16,662 nucleotides of DNA, taken from the NCBI GenBank assembly GCA_964466645.1, contig CAYXPB010000096.1, forward strand, positions 1-16,662, written 5' to 3'. This document shows positions 1-7,316 of this stretch, in pieces. The stretch's first letter is position 1. Each line of letters begins with the position of its first letter. This stretch comes from Acetivibrio sp964466645. Lineage in GTDB: Bacteria > Bacillota > Clostridia > Acetivibrionales > Acetivibrionaceae. A model generated the notes under the pieces. The model was not told the DNA's origin, made no database searches, and saw only the letters and a program-made list of their open reading frames with translations. The translations under genes and the position numbers were made by a program.

Positions 1-73
1 TTTTTATTTATTTGAAAAGCTTTTTGACCAATTTATTTTTTGGAATCACCTTAATGAAAGGAGTTTTTTTAAT

Positions 74-283
74 ATGCCAATCAAAAAACAAGCACGTACA
101 ACCATTGTTGGATATGAAAACCCAAATAATCAAAGAAATCTAGGACGTTTGAATGAAAAGGGAACTGATCATGGACAGTGGTTCTATCAAATGGAATGTT
201 TGTCATGTGGTTTTAAATATAAAGCAAATGGTTCTGATATATTTCAGAGGAAATGTCCCAATTGTCAGGGTGGTCGGCCATAG
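74..283 (+). CDS. Small zinc-ribbon protein, function unknown
   Basis: A 69-residue basic protein. Its C-terminal half has two CxxC knuckles (C42/C45 and C61/C64), which is the layout of a single zinc ribbon. The N-terminal half is polar, with no membrane segment or signal peptide, so it is probably cytoplasmic. The start follows an AAAGGAG ribosome site at 57-63 with a 10-base spacer. It lies alone about 100 bases upstream of a toxin gene on the same strand, and no terminator is visible between them. Zinc ribbons of this size may bind nucleic acid or proteins. I cannot name a function, and the link to the toxin is only position. Confidence 0.75.
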   Translation: MPIKKQARTTIVGYENPNNQRNLGRLNEKGTDHGQWFYQMECLSCGFKYKANGSDIFQRKCPNCQGGRP

Positions 284-380
284 TGCATTAATAGTCTAAT
301 AGTCAAAACTTTTAATGAAGAAAGAAATAGAAACTATTAAACAAAGCTTGTATGTATAAGCAAAGCTAAGGGGAAATTTT

Positions 381-1472
381 GTGGTATATAAAGTGACTAT
401 TTCAGGAGGCATTATTTTAGAAAAGTGTATTCAAGGTGTATCTTTCCAAGTAGATACACCTAATGATTACAATGATAGGCGAACTACACCAAAGAATTCA
501 ATGATAATTACAGGGAACATTGATACAGATGAATCAACTTCAGATCTTTATAAGTGGGCATTACTTCCGGCAACTAATCAGGAGTGCTATAAGGAGATTA
601 CTGTTGAGCAGTACCATTCAGAGCAATTGTTAAGGAAAGTATGTTTTTCCAAAGCTTTTGTGGTGGATTATTCCGAGAACTATTCGAATCATTCTGGTAC
701 TGGAATTTTTACGATCTATTTGAGACAGCTTATTGGGAAGGAAATTGAATGTATAGGTCAAACAAACCAACAGGCTGATATAATTGGTACAGAATCTATT
801 GCAATTGCAAATTTAGAGGAATTTACTGAAACAGCCCAAGAAAAAGAAGAAGTAATTTCATCTATTCAGAATATTGGCAATACTGGAAAATCTCATATGA
901 GTATTACTGAGAGGATTGCAAAACAAAGAGAAATGCATGATAATAGTATTGAGGTAGTACGTGATGATAAATATTGGAATACAATTGATAAATACGGTAG
1001 CACGCCTAAAGAAAGATTAGATCAAACACCCATAAATAATGGTGAATGGAGTGGTGAAAGAGGCGAAAGCAAGTGGACTTCCACTATTCCAGATGTACAA
1101 GAACAATATAAAAAATATAATATAGATGGTATTGAATATAAGGATGGACTTCCGGATTTTGCACCAGTTTCTCAATTTGACCATCAGTTACCAGAAAAAC
1201 CTGTTGATTTAGTAACAGCTAAAGATGCGGATCAATTTGAAGCTTGTAATAATGCTTTAAAAAAGCATGTTGAAGATAATCCTAAAGAGGCAAAAGCCAA
1301 ATTTAATGAAAAACAACTTGCACAAATAGATGCAGGATTGAAGTCCTCGGGTTTTACATGGCATCATTCTGTACAACGAGGAAAAATGGAATTAGTGCCC
1401 ACCAGAATTCATCAAAATTCTGGACATTACGGAGGAAAAAATATTTGGGGTGGCGGAACAGCCAATAGATAG
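381..1472 (+). CDS. Polymorphic toxin with C-terminal WHH-type HNH nuclease domain
   Basis: This is a 363-residue modular protein. Residues 1-130 are beta-rich with no signal peptide and may be a trafficking domain, perhaps a tube/Hcp-like barrel, which is inference only. Residues 130-200 form a polar linker. Residues 200-265 include a GEWSGERGESKW stretch and a GLPDF element of the kind found before HNH toxin tips. The C-terminus has W327-H328-H329, H344 and a GHYGG motif (H349), matching the WHH family of the HNH/Endo VII nuclease superfamily, expected to cut DNA. The GTG start follows AAGGGG at 369-374. A SUKH immunity gene starts 8 bases downstream with its AGGAGG overlapping the toxin stop codon. 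The nuclease domain looks intact. The delivery route is not evident from the sequence. Confidence 0.82.
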   Translation: MVYKVTISGGIILEKCIQGVSFQVDTPNDYNDRRTTPKNSMIITGNIDTDESTSDLYKWALLPATNQECYKEITVEQYHSEQLLRKVCFSKAFVVDYSENYSNHSGTGIFTIYLRQLIGKEIECIGQTNQQADIIGTESIAIANLEEFTETAQEKEEVISSIQNIGNTGKSHMSITERIAKQREMHDNSIEVVRDDKYWNTIDKYGSTPKERLDQTPINNGEWSGERGESKWTSTIPDVQEQYKKYNIDGIEYKDGLPDFAPVSQFDHQLPEKPVDLVTAKDADQFEACNNALKKHVEDNPKEAKAKFNEKQLAQIDAGLKSSGFTWHHSVQRGKMELVPTRIHQNSGHYGGKNIWGGGTANR

Positions 1473-1480
1473 GAGGAAAT

Positions 1481-1897
1481 ATGAGTGAATTAGAATGGAA
1501 ACTAGCGTATCCTTTAGATGATGATTCAGCAATTAAAGAAATTGAGGGAATATTAGGAAAAGATTTACCGAATGAATTTTGCGAAGTCATAATTAAGAAT
1601 AATGAAGCAAGTCCAAGTAAAAGTAATTTTAAAACAGGTACTGATGCAGAACATGTATTTTGTAATTTGATATCATTTAATAAAGATGAAGATACTAATG
1701 TTTTTAATACATTGGAAATATTGAGGAGTAACGGATTGGAAGAAGGAATGTTTCCATTTGGAGAAGATCCATTTGGAAATTACCTTTGTTTATATTATCA
1801 AGCAGAGGATGTAACAGTAGTATTCTGGAATCACGAAACTGGTAAAATTGAAAAAATTGCCGATTCATTTTCGGAGTTTTTAGAATCATTATATTAG
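1481..1897 (+). CDS. SUKH (SMI1/KNR4) family immunity protein
   Basis: A 138-residue acidic cytoplasmic protein of the SMI1/KNR4 (SUKH) superfamily. Visible hallmarks are an early GKDLPNEF helix, a central MFPFGEDPFGNYLCLYY strand pair (about residues 86-106), an aromatic VVFWNHE strand, and a closing SFSEFLESL helix. SUKH proteins are the commonest immunity proteins beside bacterial nuclease toxins and bind the toxin domain directly. Its position just after the WHH nuclease gene, coupled by an AGGAGG site that begins inside the toxin stop codon, makes it the cognate antidote. No catalytic residues are expected. Family assignment is confident; specificity for this toxin is inferred from gene order. 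Confidence 0.85.
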   Translation: MSELEWKLAYPLDDDSAIKEIEGILGKDLPNEFCEVIIKNNEASPSKSNFKTGTDAEHVFCNLISFNKDEDTNVFNTLEILRSNGLEEGMFPFGEDPFGNYLCLYYQAEDVTVVFWNHETGKIEKIADSFSEFLESLY

Positions 1898-1900
1898 TTG

Positions 1901-2068
1901 ATGAAAGTGAAGCTTATGGACTTACAGGTTATTAATAGATTAAATGACGAGGTTAAGGTTGGTTTTGTTATAACTATTGCGGAAAAAGTCTTTTCCGTAA
2001 TTGACAAAGATGATGAATTGATTGATAACCCAGAATGTACAGGAATTTCTGAGTTTGCTGAATATTAA
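1901..2068 (+). CDS. Small orphan reading frame after the immunity gene
   Basis: A 55-codon frame beginning with ATG three bases after the SUKH stop codon; an in-frame ATG at 1916 would give 50 residues. The product is acidic with a central hydrophobic strand (VGFVITIAEKVFSVI), resembling a piece of a small alpha/beta protein rather than a membrane protein. No good ribosome site stands before 1901; a weak GTGAAG precedes 1916. The frame contains a perfect 7-bp hairpin at 1980-1997. It was found by direct reading. It could be an orphan immunity protein or a remnant; I do not recognise the family. Confidence 0.35.
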   Translation: MKVKLMDLQVINRLNDEVKVGFVITIAEKVFSVIDKDDELIDNPECTGISEFAEY

Positions 2069-2086
2069 GGAGATTTAAATATAGCT

Positions 2087-2326
2087 ATGGTATGGTCTTT
2101 GTTAGTAGATACAGTTTCCTATACATCATGGAAAGCGTATAAGAAAGAAAAAACTAAATATTTACCACAAGCTTTAGAAGGTATAAAGGAAGATAGCCTT
2201 TTGGTTTTTATAGAAAGTGCAGTTGAGACTACTTTTACTAAAGAAGAATTGGATGTAATGGAACAGCATCATTTGGCTAATTATCAAACAAATTATAATG
2301 TGATTAATAGAATTGATTTTAAGTAA
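2087..2326 (+). CDS. Hypothetical 79-residue protein, possible orphan immunity gene
   Basis: A 79-residue soluble protein with alternating short helices, a hydrophobic strand (SLLVFIESAVETTF) and an acidic helix with TKEELDVMEQHH. An AAGGAG sequence lies 15 bases before the ATG, a rather long spacer, so the gene may be weakly translated or may be the 3' part of a broken one. It directly follows the toxin, SUKH and 55-codon frames on the same strand, where extra immunity genes or cassette remnants are often stacked. There is no signal peptide, cysteine cluster or recognised domain. The function is unknown. Confidence 0.45.
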   Translation: MVWSLLVDTVSYTSWKAYKKEKTKYLPQALEGIKEDSLLVFIESAVETTFTKEELDVMEQHHLANYQTNYNVINRIDFK

Positions 2327-2329
2327 GAA

Positions 2330-2684
2330 ATGTTATTCTCAAACAAATTGAAACATGCAACTTTATTAGCAAAAATCTTTTTAGAATATTATTATTTTAC
2401 CTGATTTTTCCGATATTATTATTAGTTTGAATAATAAATATTGGAGTCGGTATTGCATTTTTTTCTGGTATGTTCATTTAGCTTCTAAGAAAAGTCGAAA
2501 CCCACTCCTATGGTTCGTTTTACTTGTTTTGTTTCATATATTTGCAGTAATTGCCCTTCTTATAGTTCCAGCTTTAAAAAAATGCCCGCATTGTATTTCT
2601 AATAATGACACAAGAGCACGGTATTCTTTGCGAAATAAAAATAGAAATAGAAAATTAAGAATACGAGGGATTATCTATGATTGA
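2330..2684 (+). pseudogene. Frameshifted small membrane-protein gene
   Basis: Hydrophobic coding signal hops between frames. An ATG frame opens at 2330 and stops after 24 codons. An overlapping frame (2341 onward) reads NLFRILLFYLIFPILLLV, hits TGA at 2428, then continues INIGVGIAFFSGMFI up to TAG at 2479. The neighbouring frame then reads LASKKSRNPLLWFVLLVLF, a further hydrophobic helix, CPHC and a basic tail ending at 2684. One missing T near 2479 would join the last two pieces smoothly. The final piece alone can be read as an 85-codon ORF from TTG 2427, but it has no ribosome site and splits a helix. The most likely reading is a decayed two- or three-helix membrane protein. A sequencing error at 2479 would explain only part of this. 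Confidence 0.5.
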
Positions 2685-4608
2685 AGAACATCAGAATAAA
2701 TCATCGCTTAATAAATTATGCAAGTCCATACTGACAATTTCTTTAGCAACCGTACTGGTCTTTTTATCTGGTTTAACTTCTGGCTTTGGTGTTGTTACAG
2801 CCTATGCAAAGGAAACAGATTCAAATATTGCCGGGGAACTCTATGAGTTTGGTGAGAAAGATACTTATGCCTTCTCCACAGTTGAAAAAAGTTCTGGAAC
2901 GACTACCTACGGCCATTTGAATGTTTCAGGCGATATAGCGGGAACGTCACAGAAAGATGGAATTTCTGCGTATGCCGTTAAATCGGGCAATCTTGCAATC
3001 ACCTATTCCTATAATGATTCGCTGCTTAATGCAAAGTATGAAGATTGGCATCTTGTCGATGATAAAGGGAAAAAAGTAGATACAATTTCTCTTGATGACA
3101 AAATTATGAAAGGTGCATTAATTCTTCAAACATCTAAAGACGGTAAGATCTGGGTTGATTCCTATAAAGAAACTAATATATTTGAAAATGTTCCGTCTCG
3201 TACAGATTCCTTCGCCACAACGACAGAGGTTCAACTGGCAAACGGATGTTACTATAGAGTTATCGTTGCCTATGAGACAAGAAGGAAAGTCGATCCCACA
3301 AAGGTGCTTTTTTTGAAGTTAGATAATTACGAATATAAGAAATACACAGAAGTGTATGAATTCTATGCCTTCAAGGAGACTATAAAAGTATCTGAAACTG
3401 CTGATACTTCTAAAAAATATAATCTCGGTTCACAGGTAAGAACAGAAAAATTTGAGGGATATTATGGGTCCACTACCATCGATAGCAAAGACCCTCACTA
3501 CGGCTGGGATTTAGGTCAATTCTTTTTAAGTGGATATACAGATAATGATAAAGACCCAGATGGTAATGTAGTTTTCTTAAAAAATGTTGGAGATCAAATT
3601 ACTCTATGGTTTAATCTTCAGCAAGATATTAATTGCCTTAATGGAAATGATGCTATCACAATCGAAGAGGATGGAGCGGGTTCTGATCAATACTTTGAAA
3701 CTGCACCTACAGACTTTGGACATGGTGCTTTGATTGTAAGAAAGACTGATAGCGAGAACATACAAGGAAAACCTCAAATTTATACAAACTACTTGGAAGC
3801 AACAGCAACTGTTGGTGCAGATACTAAGGTTGATTTGTTTGAAGAGGGTGATTACGAAGTTGCTCTTAATTATGCGATAAAGTATGATAAAACGAAAATC
3901 TTTGGTGCGTCGGTGCTACCGATAGAGGCACATTATCGTATTTTCTTTAAGTTTTCTGTTAGAAATTCTAATAGTATGTTTTATCCACGAGATGTCATAA
4001 CAAAATCTGAACTGGCTAATAATGCTACTACAGCAAAGGGCTTTTCTCTGGACTTGGCAAATTCTAAGTATCTTAAATTGAATATTGTCCGAGAGGTTTT
4101 GAAAGACGGGGCAAAAGGGCTTAGTGAGGATGTTAGATTCAACAAAGCAGCAAAGGACGGTGATAAATTTACCGATGAAGGAATTTACACAATCACTGTC
4201 ACAAATCAGTACACTGAAAAGTCTACAACTAAGAAAATATATGTTGGTGAAGATGAAGTTTTGAGAGCATACATGACAACAGGACTTCCAATTGGTGAGA
4301 TTCGTGACAAGATTGCGATGGGCGCAGCTATTGCATATGATGGTACTATTATCGAACCTGTTCCAACAGAGCAGGAAACAACAGTTGAAACTGTGTTTTT
4401 GGCTGCCACTGAAAAGAATGATTTGGAAGAGTCTGACGAAAGTACCCCCAATATTACGGTTGATGAAGAACCAGTGAATGAAGGAGATAAGAATAATACA
4501 ACGCTTCCGATTGTTGTAGTATCTGTGATAATAGTTGCGGCGGTATCTTTGCTGGCTGCAAAAAAGAAAAAAGGTTCTAAGAAGAATAACAATCAGGAAG
4601 GAGAATGA
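2677..4608 (+). CDS. Large single-pass cell-surface protein beside the LHH toxin
   Basis: A 643-residue exported protein. Residues 12-44 form a signal peptide with a likely cleavage site after AYA (42-44). Residues 45-600 are an extracellular, beta-rich region full of Tyr, Asp and Thr. About 495-525 reads like an Ig-type strand pair (GIYTITVTNQY). An acidic Thr/Glu linker leads to a single membrane helix at 610-628 and a lysine-rich cytoplasmic tail. There is no LPXTG sorting motif. The ATG follows a GAGGGA site. A toxin lipoprotein begins 6 bases after the stop, with its ribosome site inside this gene, so the two are probably co-transcribed. It may help display or deliver the toxin, or be an adhesin; no enzyme motif is visible. 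I do not recognise the family. Confidence 0.8.
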   Translation: MIEEHQNKSSLNKLCKSILTISLATVLVFLSGLTSGFGVVTAYAKETDSNIAGELYEFGEKDTYAFSTVEKSSGTTTYGHLNVSGDIAGTSQKDGISAYAVKSGNLAITYSYNDSLLNAKYEDWHLVDDKGKKVDTISLDDKIMKGALILQTSKDGKIWVDSYKETNIFENVPSRTDSFATTTEVQLANGCYYRVIVAYETRRKVDPTKVLFLKLDNYEYKKYTEVYEFYAFKETIKVSETADTSKKYNLGSQVRTEKFEGYYGSTTIDSKDPHYGWDLGQFFLSGYTDNDKDPDGNVVFLKNVGDQITLWFNLQQDINCLNGNDAITIEEDGAGSDQYFETAPTDFGHGALIVRKTDSENIQGKPQIYTNYLEATATVGADTKVDLFEEGDYEVALNYAIKYDKTKIFGASVLPIEAHYRIFFKFSVRNSNSMFYPRDVITKSELANNATTAKGFSLDLANSKYLKLNIVREVLKDGAKGLSEDVRFNKAAKDGDKFTDEGIYTITVTNQYTEKSTTKKIYVGEDEVLRAYMTTGLPIGEIRDKIAMGAAIAYDGTIIEPVPTEQETTVETVFLAATEKNDLEESDESTPNITVDEEPVNEGDKNNTTLPIVVVSVIIVAAVSLLAAKKKKGSKKNNNQEGE

Positions 4609-4614
4609 TATTGA

Positions 4615-5874
4615 ATGAAAAGAATAATTGCAGTATTATTCTGTTGTGCATTGGTTTTAACTGGATGCGTGCCTTCTAAAACTTCTTCTGCAGATGTTTC
4701 CGAAAGTGAAGAAATTATTGTGACCGAGGAAAGAAAGGAACAAACAGAATCTGTTTTACAAGAAGAAACAGAAAAACTAAGTGAAACGTCCTCTCAACAG
4801 ACCACCCAGTCAGTGAGTTTTAGAGGGTTGGATGATGCTGAACTTCTTACATATATAGAAAACAATGTTTATACCGACCTGGTTGTTGAATTAGACAGCG
4901 ATGAATGTTTTGTTGAGAAGGTTGAAGTTGTCTACCTTTCACAAGAATACATAGATGAATTAGCCTATAATTCACAGGCAAATGTTTTCTTCGGCTATAC
5001 ATTGGATGAGCTTGAGGAACAGTTCCAAGGAAAACGTTATATTTTCACATTGGGAGATGATGGACAGACTACAGTCAAAGAACTTGAAGAAGTATATGAT
5101 GACACTTATGATCAAGTTATTAAGAATGTTGCTATTGGTGGCGGAGTAATATTGGTTTGCGTAACAGTATCTGTTGCAACTGCAGGAGTAGCACCAGCGG
5201 TTAGTATGATTTTTGCCGCATCCGCTACAACAGGAACAACATTTGCTCTGCAATCCGGAGCCATCAGCTTTGCGGCTGCCAGTCTTGCCAGAGGATATCA
5301 GACTCATGATTTCGACCAAGCTATGAAGGCCGGAGCCCTTGTAGCAAGTGAGAGTTTTAAGTGGGGCGCAATAATTGGTTCCGCAACAGGCGGGATTTCC
5401 GAGGGATTAGCACTTAAAGCTACAACCTTAAATGGACTGACGATGAACGAGGCCGCGGCTATCCAAAGAGAATCAAAATGGCCGTTGAAAGCAATTAAGA
5501 GTATTCATTCAAAAGCTGAGTATGAAATCTATAAAAATTCCAAATTGGTTCCGACACGATTATCGGATGGATCATGGGCATTTTTAAGAGAAATCAATTG
5601 GAAACTGATGGATAGTTACGGAAGAACTAATGTTGAAAGAGTAGCTGCAAGATTAGCTCCAATAGATTCAACAGGAATGCCGTATGAACTTCACCACATT
5701 GGACAAAAGGCAGATTCTCCTTTAGCTATCCTTACAAACGCCGAGCACCATTCGAGAGATAACTATAGTATTCTGCATTATGCAGAAAAGGGCAAGAATG
5801 TAGCTGATGATGTATGGATAGCACAGAAACAGGAATTTTGGAAGGCCATATTAAAGTTGGCCCAGGAGATGTGA
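4615..5874 (+). CDS. Lipoprotein polymorphic toxin with C-terminal LHH nuclease domain
   Basis: This 419-residue protein opens with a lipoprotein signal peptide and an LTGC lipobox (Cys18), predicting attachment to the outer face of the membrane. Residues 20-70 are a Ser/Glu/Thr linker and 70-165 a compact acidic domain. Residues 168-265 are hydrophobic, rich in Gly and Ala, like the pre-toxin segments thought to help cross membranes. The C-terminus carries RTNVERVAARLAPID, then L359-H360-H361, EHH at 377-379, N383 and L387-H388. This is the pattern of the LHH family of HNH/Endo VII nucleases, expected to cut DNA in a target cell. A SUKH gene follows 2 bases after the stop. A lipid anchor on a nuclease toxin is unusual and suggests contact-dependent action, which is inference. 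Confidence 0.8.
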   Translation: MKRIIAVLFCCALVLTGCVPSKTSSADVSESEEIIVTEERKEQTESVLQEETEKLSETSSQQTTQSVSFRGLDDAELLTYIENNVYTDLVVELDSDECFVEKVEVVYLSQEYIDELAYNSQANVFFGYTLDELEEQFQGKRYIFTLGDDGQTTVKELEEVYDDTYDQVIKNVAIGGGVILVCVTVSVATAGVAPAVSMIFAASATTGTTFALQSGAISFAAASLARGYQTHDFDQAMKAGALVASESFKWGAIIGSATGGISEGLALKATTLNGLTMNEAAAIQRESKWPLKAIKSIHSKAEYEIYKNSKLVPTRLSDGSWAFLREINWKLMDSYGRTNVERVAARLAPIDSTGMPYELHHIGQKADSPLAILTNAEHHSRDNYSILHYAEKGKNVADDVWIAQKQEFWKAILKLAQEM

Positions 5875-5876
5875 AT

Positions 5877-6266
5877 ATGGAAGGTATTGTATCAATTTTA
5901 AAGCAAAAAGATGCATTCGTGTCAATGCAAGGTGCAACTGAACGATTGATAGAACAATCCGAGATAGCCCTTGGACTGAGATTTGCAAAGGACTATACAG
6001 CTTACGTTAAGGCCTTCGGAGCAGCATCGTTCTACGGGCATGAACTGACAGGAGTGTGCAATGCTCACCAACTTAATGTTGTTGAAGTCAGCCTGTCAGA
6101 ACGACAGTATAATCATGATATCCCAGAGGAGTGGTATGTTGTTGAGCAGGTTCATATTGACGGAATTGTTATATGGCAGTCAACCAAAGGACACATTTTC
6201 AAATCGATACCAAACGCAAAACCTGTAAAAGTATGTGATTCTCTTGTTGAGTATGTGAATATGTAA
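5877..6266 (+). CDS. SUKH family immunity protein for the LHH toxin
   Basis: A 129-residue cytoplasmic protein of the SMI1/KNR4 (SUKH) superfamily. The family pattern is seen in an opening helix (LIEQSEIALGLRFAKDY, about 24-40), the VKAFGAASFYGHELTG segment, the WYVVEQVHIDGIVIWQ strands (87-101), and a closing CDSLVEYV helix. I chose ATG 5877, not the in-frame ATG at 5814 inside the toxin gene, because AGGAG at 5864-5868 is correctly spaced from it and the earlier residues only shadow the toxin frame. It starts 2 bases after the toxin stop, so translation is probably coupled. It most likely neutralises the adjacent LHH nuclease. It differs clearly from the SUKH protein at 1481. Confidence 0.82.
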   Translation: MEGIVSILKQKDAFVSMQGATERLIEQSEIALGLRFAKDYTAYVKAFGAASFYGHELTGVCNAHQLNVVEVSLSERQYNHDIPEEWYVVEQVHIDGIVIWQSTKGHIFKSIPNAKPVKVCDSLVEYVNM

Positions 6267-6490
6267 ATTCTCAAAAAAACAAGTCCTATAGTGAAGATGA
6301 ATTCTTCAGACTTTAAAGAAAGGAACACGACTATGGGTGGTAGTTACATGTTTATAAAAAGATTTAGAAGAAGCATTTAAACATTTTAATTTGATTTAGT
6401 ACAACATTTTTTATTGAACATAATTATAATTGAACGATTAAGAAACAATTTGGCAAAAGCATAATAAAATCAACTATTAGAGGATAATTA

Positions 6491-6512
6491 TTTTACTAAC
6501 ATTTTACTAACA
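6491..6512 (+). repeat. Tandem 11-bp direct repeat
   Basis: TTTTACTAACA occurs twice in a row with no gap, in an AT-rich non-coding stretch between the LHH immunity gene and the coiled-coil gene. Two copies may be a slippage product; no function can be assigned. The rest of 6267-6546 shows no convincing gene, only a 14-codon frame at 6333. Confidence 0.5.
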
Positions 6513-6546
6513 TAATTTAAAAAAATGTACGTTTCAGAAAACTCGA

Positions 6547-6789
6547 ATGAAAAACAAAATAGAGCAAAAAAATATTTCTAGCCCTTTAGTACCAAAGACT
6601 CAAAGTATAAGGAAATTGTACACTACAAATGGTAAATTTTATTATCCGCAACTCTCAGTATCTAGTTCAGGCTGTTACAAAGATGGCAATTTGAAAGATT
6701 ATCTTCTTGGAAAGCCTAGTAATAATTATTTCTTTACTTACCAAATAAAAAACGGTTATAATTATACGAGGAGGTTTTTTATATGTTGA
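6547..6789 (+). CDS. Doubtful 80-codon frame overlapping the next gene's start
   Basis: An 80-codon ATG frame with a polar product containing a Ser-rich stretch and several Tyr and Asn residues, but no recognised domain, signal peptide or membrane helix. No Shine-Dalgarno-like sequence precedes it. Its last codons run through the strong ribosome site and start codon of the coiled-coil gene at 6783. This may be chance openness in AT-rich DNA or the end of a decayed gene. It is reported so the region is not left blank. Confidence 0.25.
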   Translation: MKNKIEQKNISSPLVPKTQSIRKLYTTNGKFYYPQLSVSSSGCYKDGNLKDYLLGKPSNNYFFTYQIKNGYNYTRRFFIC

Positions 6790-7271
6790 AAAATTTTATT
6801 ACAAGAAAAGTAATAATATCTTCAATAGTATTTGTTGTTTTAGCTGGTAGCATTGGAGCTGTAGGAGCATACAACATGTCTAAATCAGAAAAAAGAACAG
6901 AATATGAAACATTAAAAAATGATTTCGATAACAAAATAAATGCTCTTAATGATAACTCTAAAGATGCAAAAGAAAAAACAAAACTAGCTAAAGAAGCAAA
7001 GGAAGAAGCAGTTAAAATTAGTGCTCTTGAGGATGAAGTAAAAACGAAAGAAGAATTTGCAGAAGAATTAAAAGTTGCTTTGTCAAGTGCTAAATTGGGG
7101 TTAGAAGATACTAAACTATCTGATGACGCTAAAATTAATGCTGACACAAAAAGATTTATTCAAAAAATGGAAAAGAAGATAGCAAGAATAGAAAAGGATT
7201 TTGAAGAAGGTAATAAAGCACCTGGTCAACTCTTAAAAGAATTAAGAGATAGGTCAGATGTAGACAACTAA
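6783..7271 (+). CDS. Membrane-anchored coiled-coil protein
   Basis: A 162-residue protein with one hydrophobic helix at about residues 10-30 (VIISSIVFVVLAGSIGAVGAY), flanked by positive charge on the N-terminal side. The remaining 130 residues are charged, rich in Lys, Glu and Ala, with heptad-like patterning typical of a coiled coil outside the membrane. The helix may be an uncleaved anchor because no clear cleavage site follows it. A strong GAGGAGG site precedes the ATG, and an intrinsic terminator follows the stop by about 10 bases, so it ends a transcription unit. There are no catalytic motifs. It may be a surface or extracytoplasmic scaffold; a link to the neighbouring toxins is only positional. 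Confidence 0.65.
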   Translation: MLKNFITRKVIISSIVFVVLAGSIGAVGAYNMSKSEKRTEYETLKNDFDNKINALNDNSKDAKEKTKLAKEAKEEAVKISALEDEVKTKEEFAEELKVALSSAKLGLEDTKLSDDAKINADTKRFIQKMEKKIARIEKDFEEGNKAPGQLLKELRDRSDVDN

Positions 7272-7280
7272 TTTTTCTAA

Positions 7281-7316
7281 AAAAGAGCTGTTACACTAAA
7301 GTGTAGCAGTTCTTTT
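7281..7316 (+). terminator. Rho-independent terminator after the coiled-coil gene
   Basis: A hairpin pairs AAGAGCTGTTACACT (7283-7297) with AGTGTAGCAGTTCTT (7300-7314), with two G:T wobbles, and ends in a short T run. It lies just after the coiled-coil stop codon and probably closes the toxin island's last transcript. Confidence 0.8.

Noticed and set aside
4206..4592. Minus-strand 128-codon frame inside the surface protein gene
   Set aside because: It is the antisense shadow of a Thr/Val-rich coding region and has no ribosome site or recognisable product.
5814..5876. Longer start for the second SUKH gene
   Set aside because: The extra 21 codons lie inside the toxin gene, lack a ribosome site and do not fit the family; ATG 5877 has a well-placed AGGAG.
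6333..6377. 14-codon frame after the second SUKH gene
   Set aside because: Too short and without a clear ribosome site; at most a frameshifted scrap (a neighbouring frame reads KDLEEAFKHFN).
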